Source: Atopobiaceae bacterium (GTDB taxonomy: Bacteria; Actinomycetota; Coriobacteriia; Coriobacteriales; Atopobiaceae). Taken from it: a stretch of DNA of 5,632 nt. Every line of letters starts with the position of its first letter. Positions within the stretch are counted from its first letter, which is position 1. The translations under genes and the position numbers were made by a program. The notes beneath the pieces were generated by a model that was not told the origin of the DNA, did no database searches, and worked only from the letters and a program-made list of their open reading frames with translations. The stretch is from assembly GCA_017460265.1 (NCBI GenBank), contig JAFUBJ010000042.1, positions 1 through 5,632 of the forward strand. Direction: 5' to 3'. This document shows positions 5,617-5,632 of the stretch, one piece after another.

Positions 5617-5632
5617 GTGACGGGCAGGGAAG
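5617..5632 (+). CDS. Start of an unidentified gene cut by the window end (partial)
   Basis: A GTG codon follows a GGGGAGG ribosome binding site by four bases and opens V-T-G-R-E before the sequence ends. It lies 25 nt after the nucleoid-protein stop on the same strand, with no terminator-like hairpin between, so the two genes are probably co-transcribed. Five codons give no clue to function. A different start beyond the window cannot be excluded. Confidence 0.45.

Overview
The window holds five recognisable protein genes in two divergent blocks, with short intergenic spaces and no sign of mobile DNA, CRISPR arrays or stable RNA genes. The DNA is GC-rich by eye, with strong third-position G/C. 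It uses purine-rich Shine-Dalgarno (SD) sites plus some GTG starts. A sufC-sufB-sufD order in a high-GC genome, next to a NdpA/YejK-type nucleoid protein, fits a high-GC Gram-positive of the Coriobacteriia type (Olsenella/Atopobium-like). That placement is an inference from overall character, not from a marker gene.

Minus-strand block, positions 3425 down to the left edge: this is the SUF iron-sulfur cluster assembly operon. A good sigma70-like promoter (TTGAAA, 18 nt, TAAAAT) lies at 3425-3396 and its spacer contains a perfect 5-bp-arm palindrome. It drives sufC (ATPase, 3350-2580), sufB (scaffold, GTG start, 2578-1151) and sufD (scaffold partner, 1151-30). sufC and sufB are separated by one base, and sufB and sufD share one base in TAATG, so translation is probably coupled. 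The last codons of sufD contain a GAGGAGGA ribosome binding site that points off the left edge, most likely at the cysteine desulfurase gene (sufS). Together SufB, SufC and SufD form the SufBC2D complex, on which Fe-S clusters are built from desulfurase-derived sulfur.

Plus-strand block, 3482 to the right edge: a bile acid:sodium symporter (BASS)-family membrane transporter (3515-4468) starts behind an unusually perfect SD. Its upstream region carries two copies of the palindrome GTGCAC 23 bp apart. It is followed 67 nt later by a NdpA/YejK (NA37) nucleoid-associated protein gene (4536-5591). After that comes a probable SD plus GTG start of a further gene cut by the window end. The 164-bp gap 3351-3514 is the shared divergent control region.

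Most of the region is ordinary core genome. The points worth a second look are the palindrome inside the suf promoter, the paired GTGCAC sites, the substituted sodium-site motif of the transporter, and the missing canonical start codon after the sufD-embedded ribosome binding site. I see no evidence for an undescribed multi-gene system.
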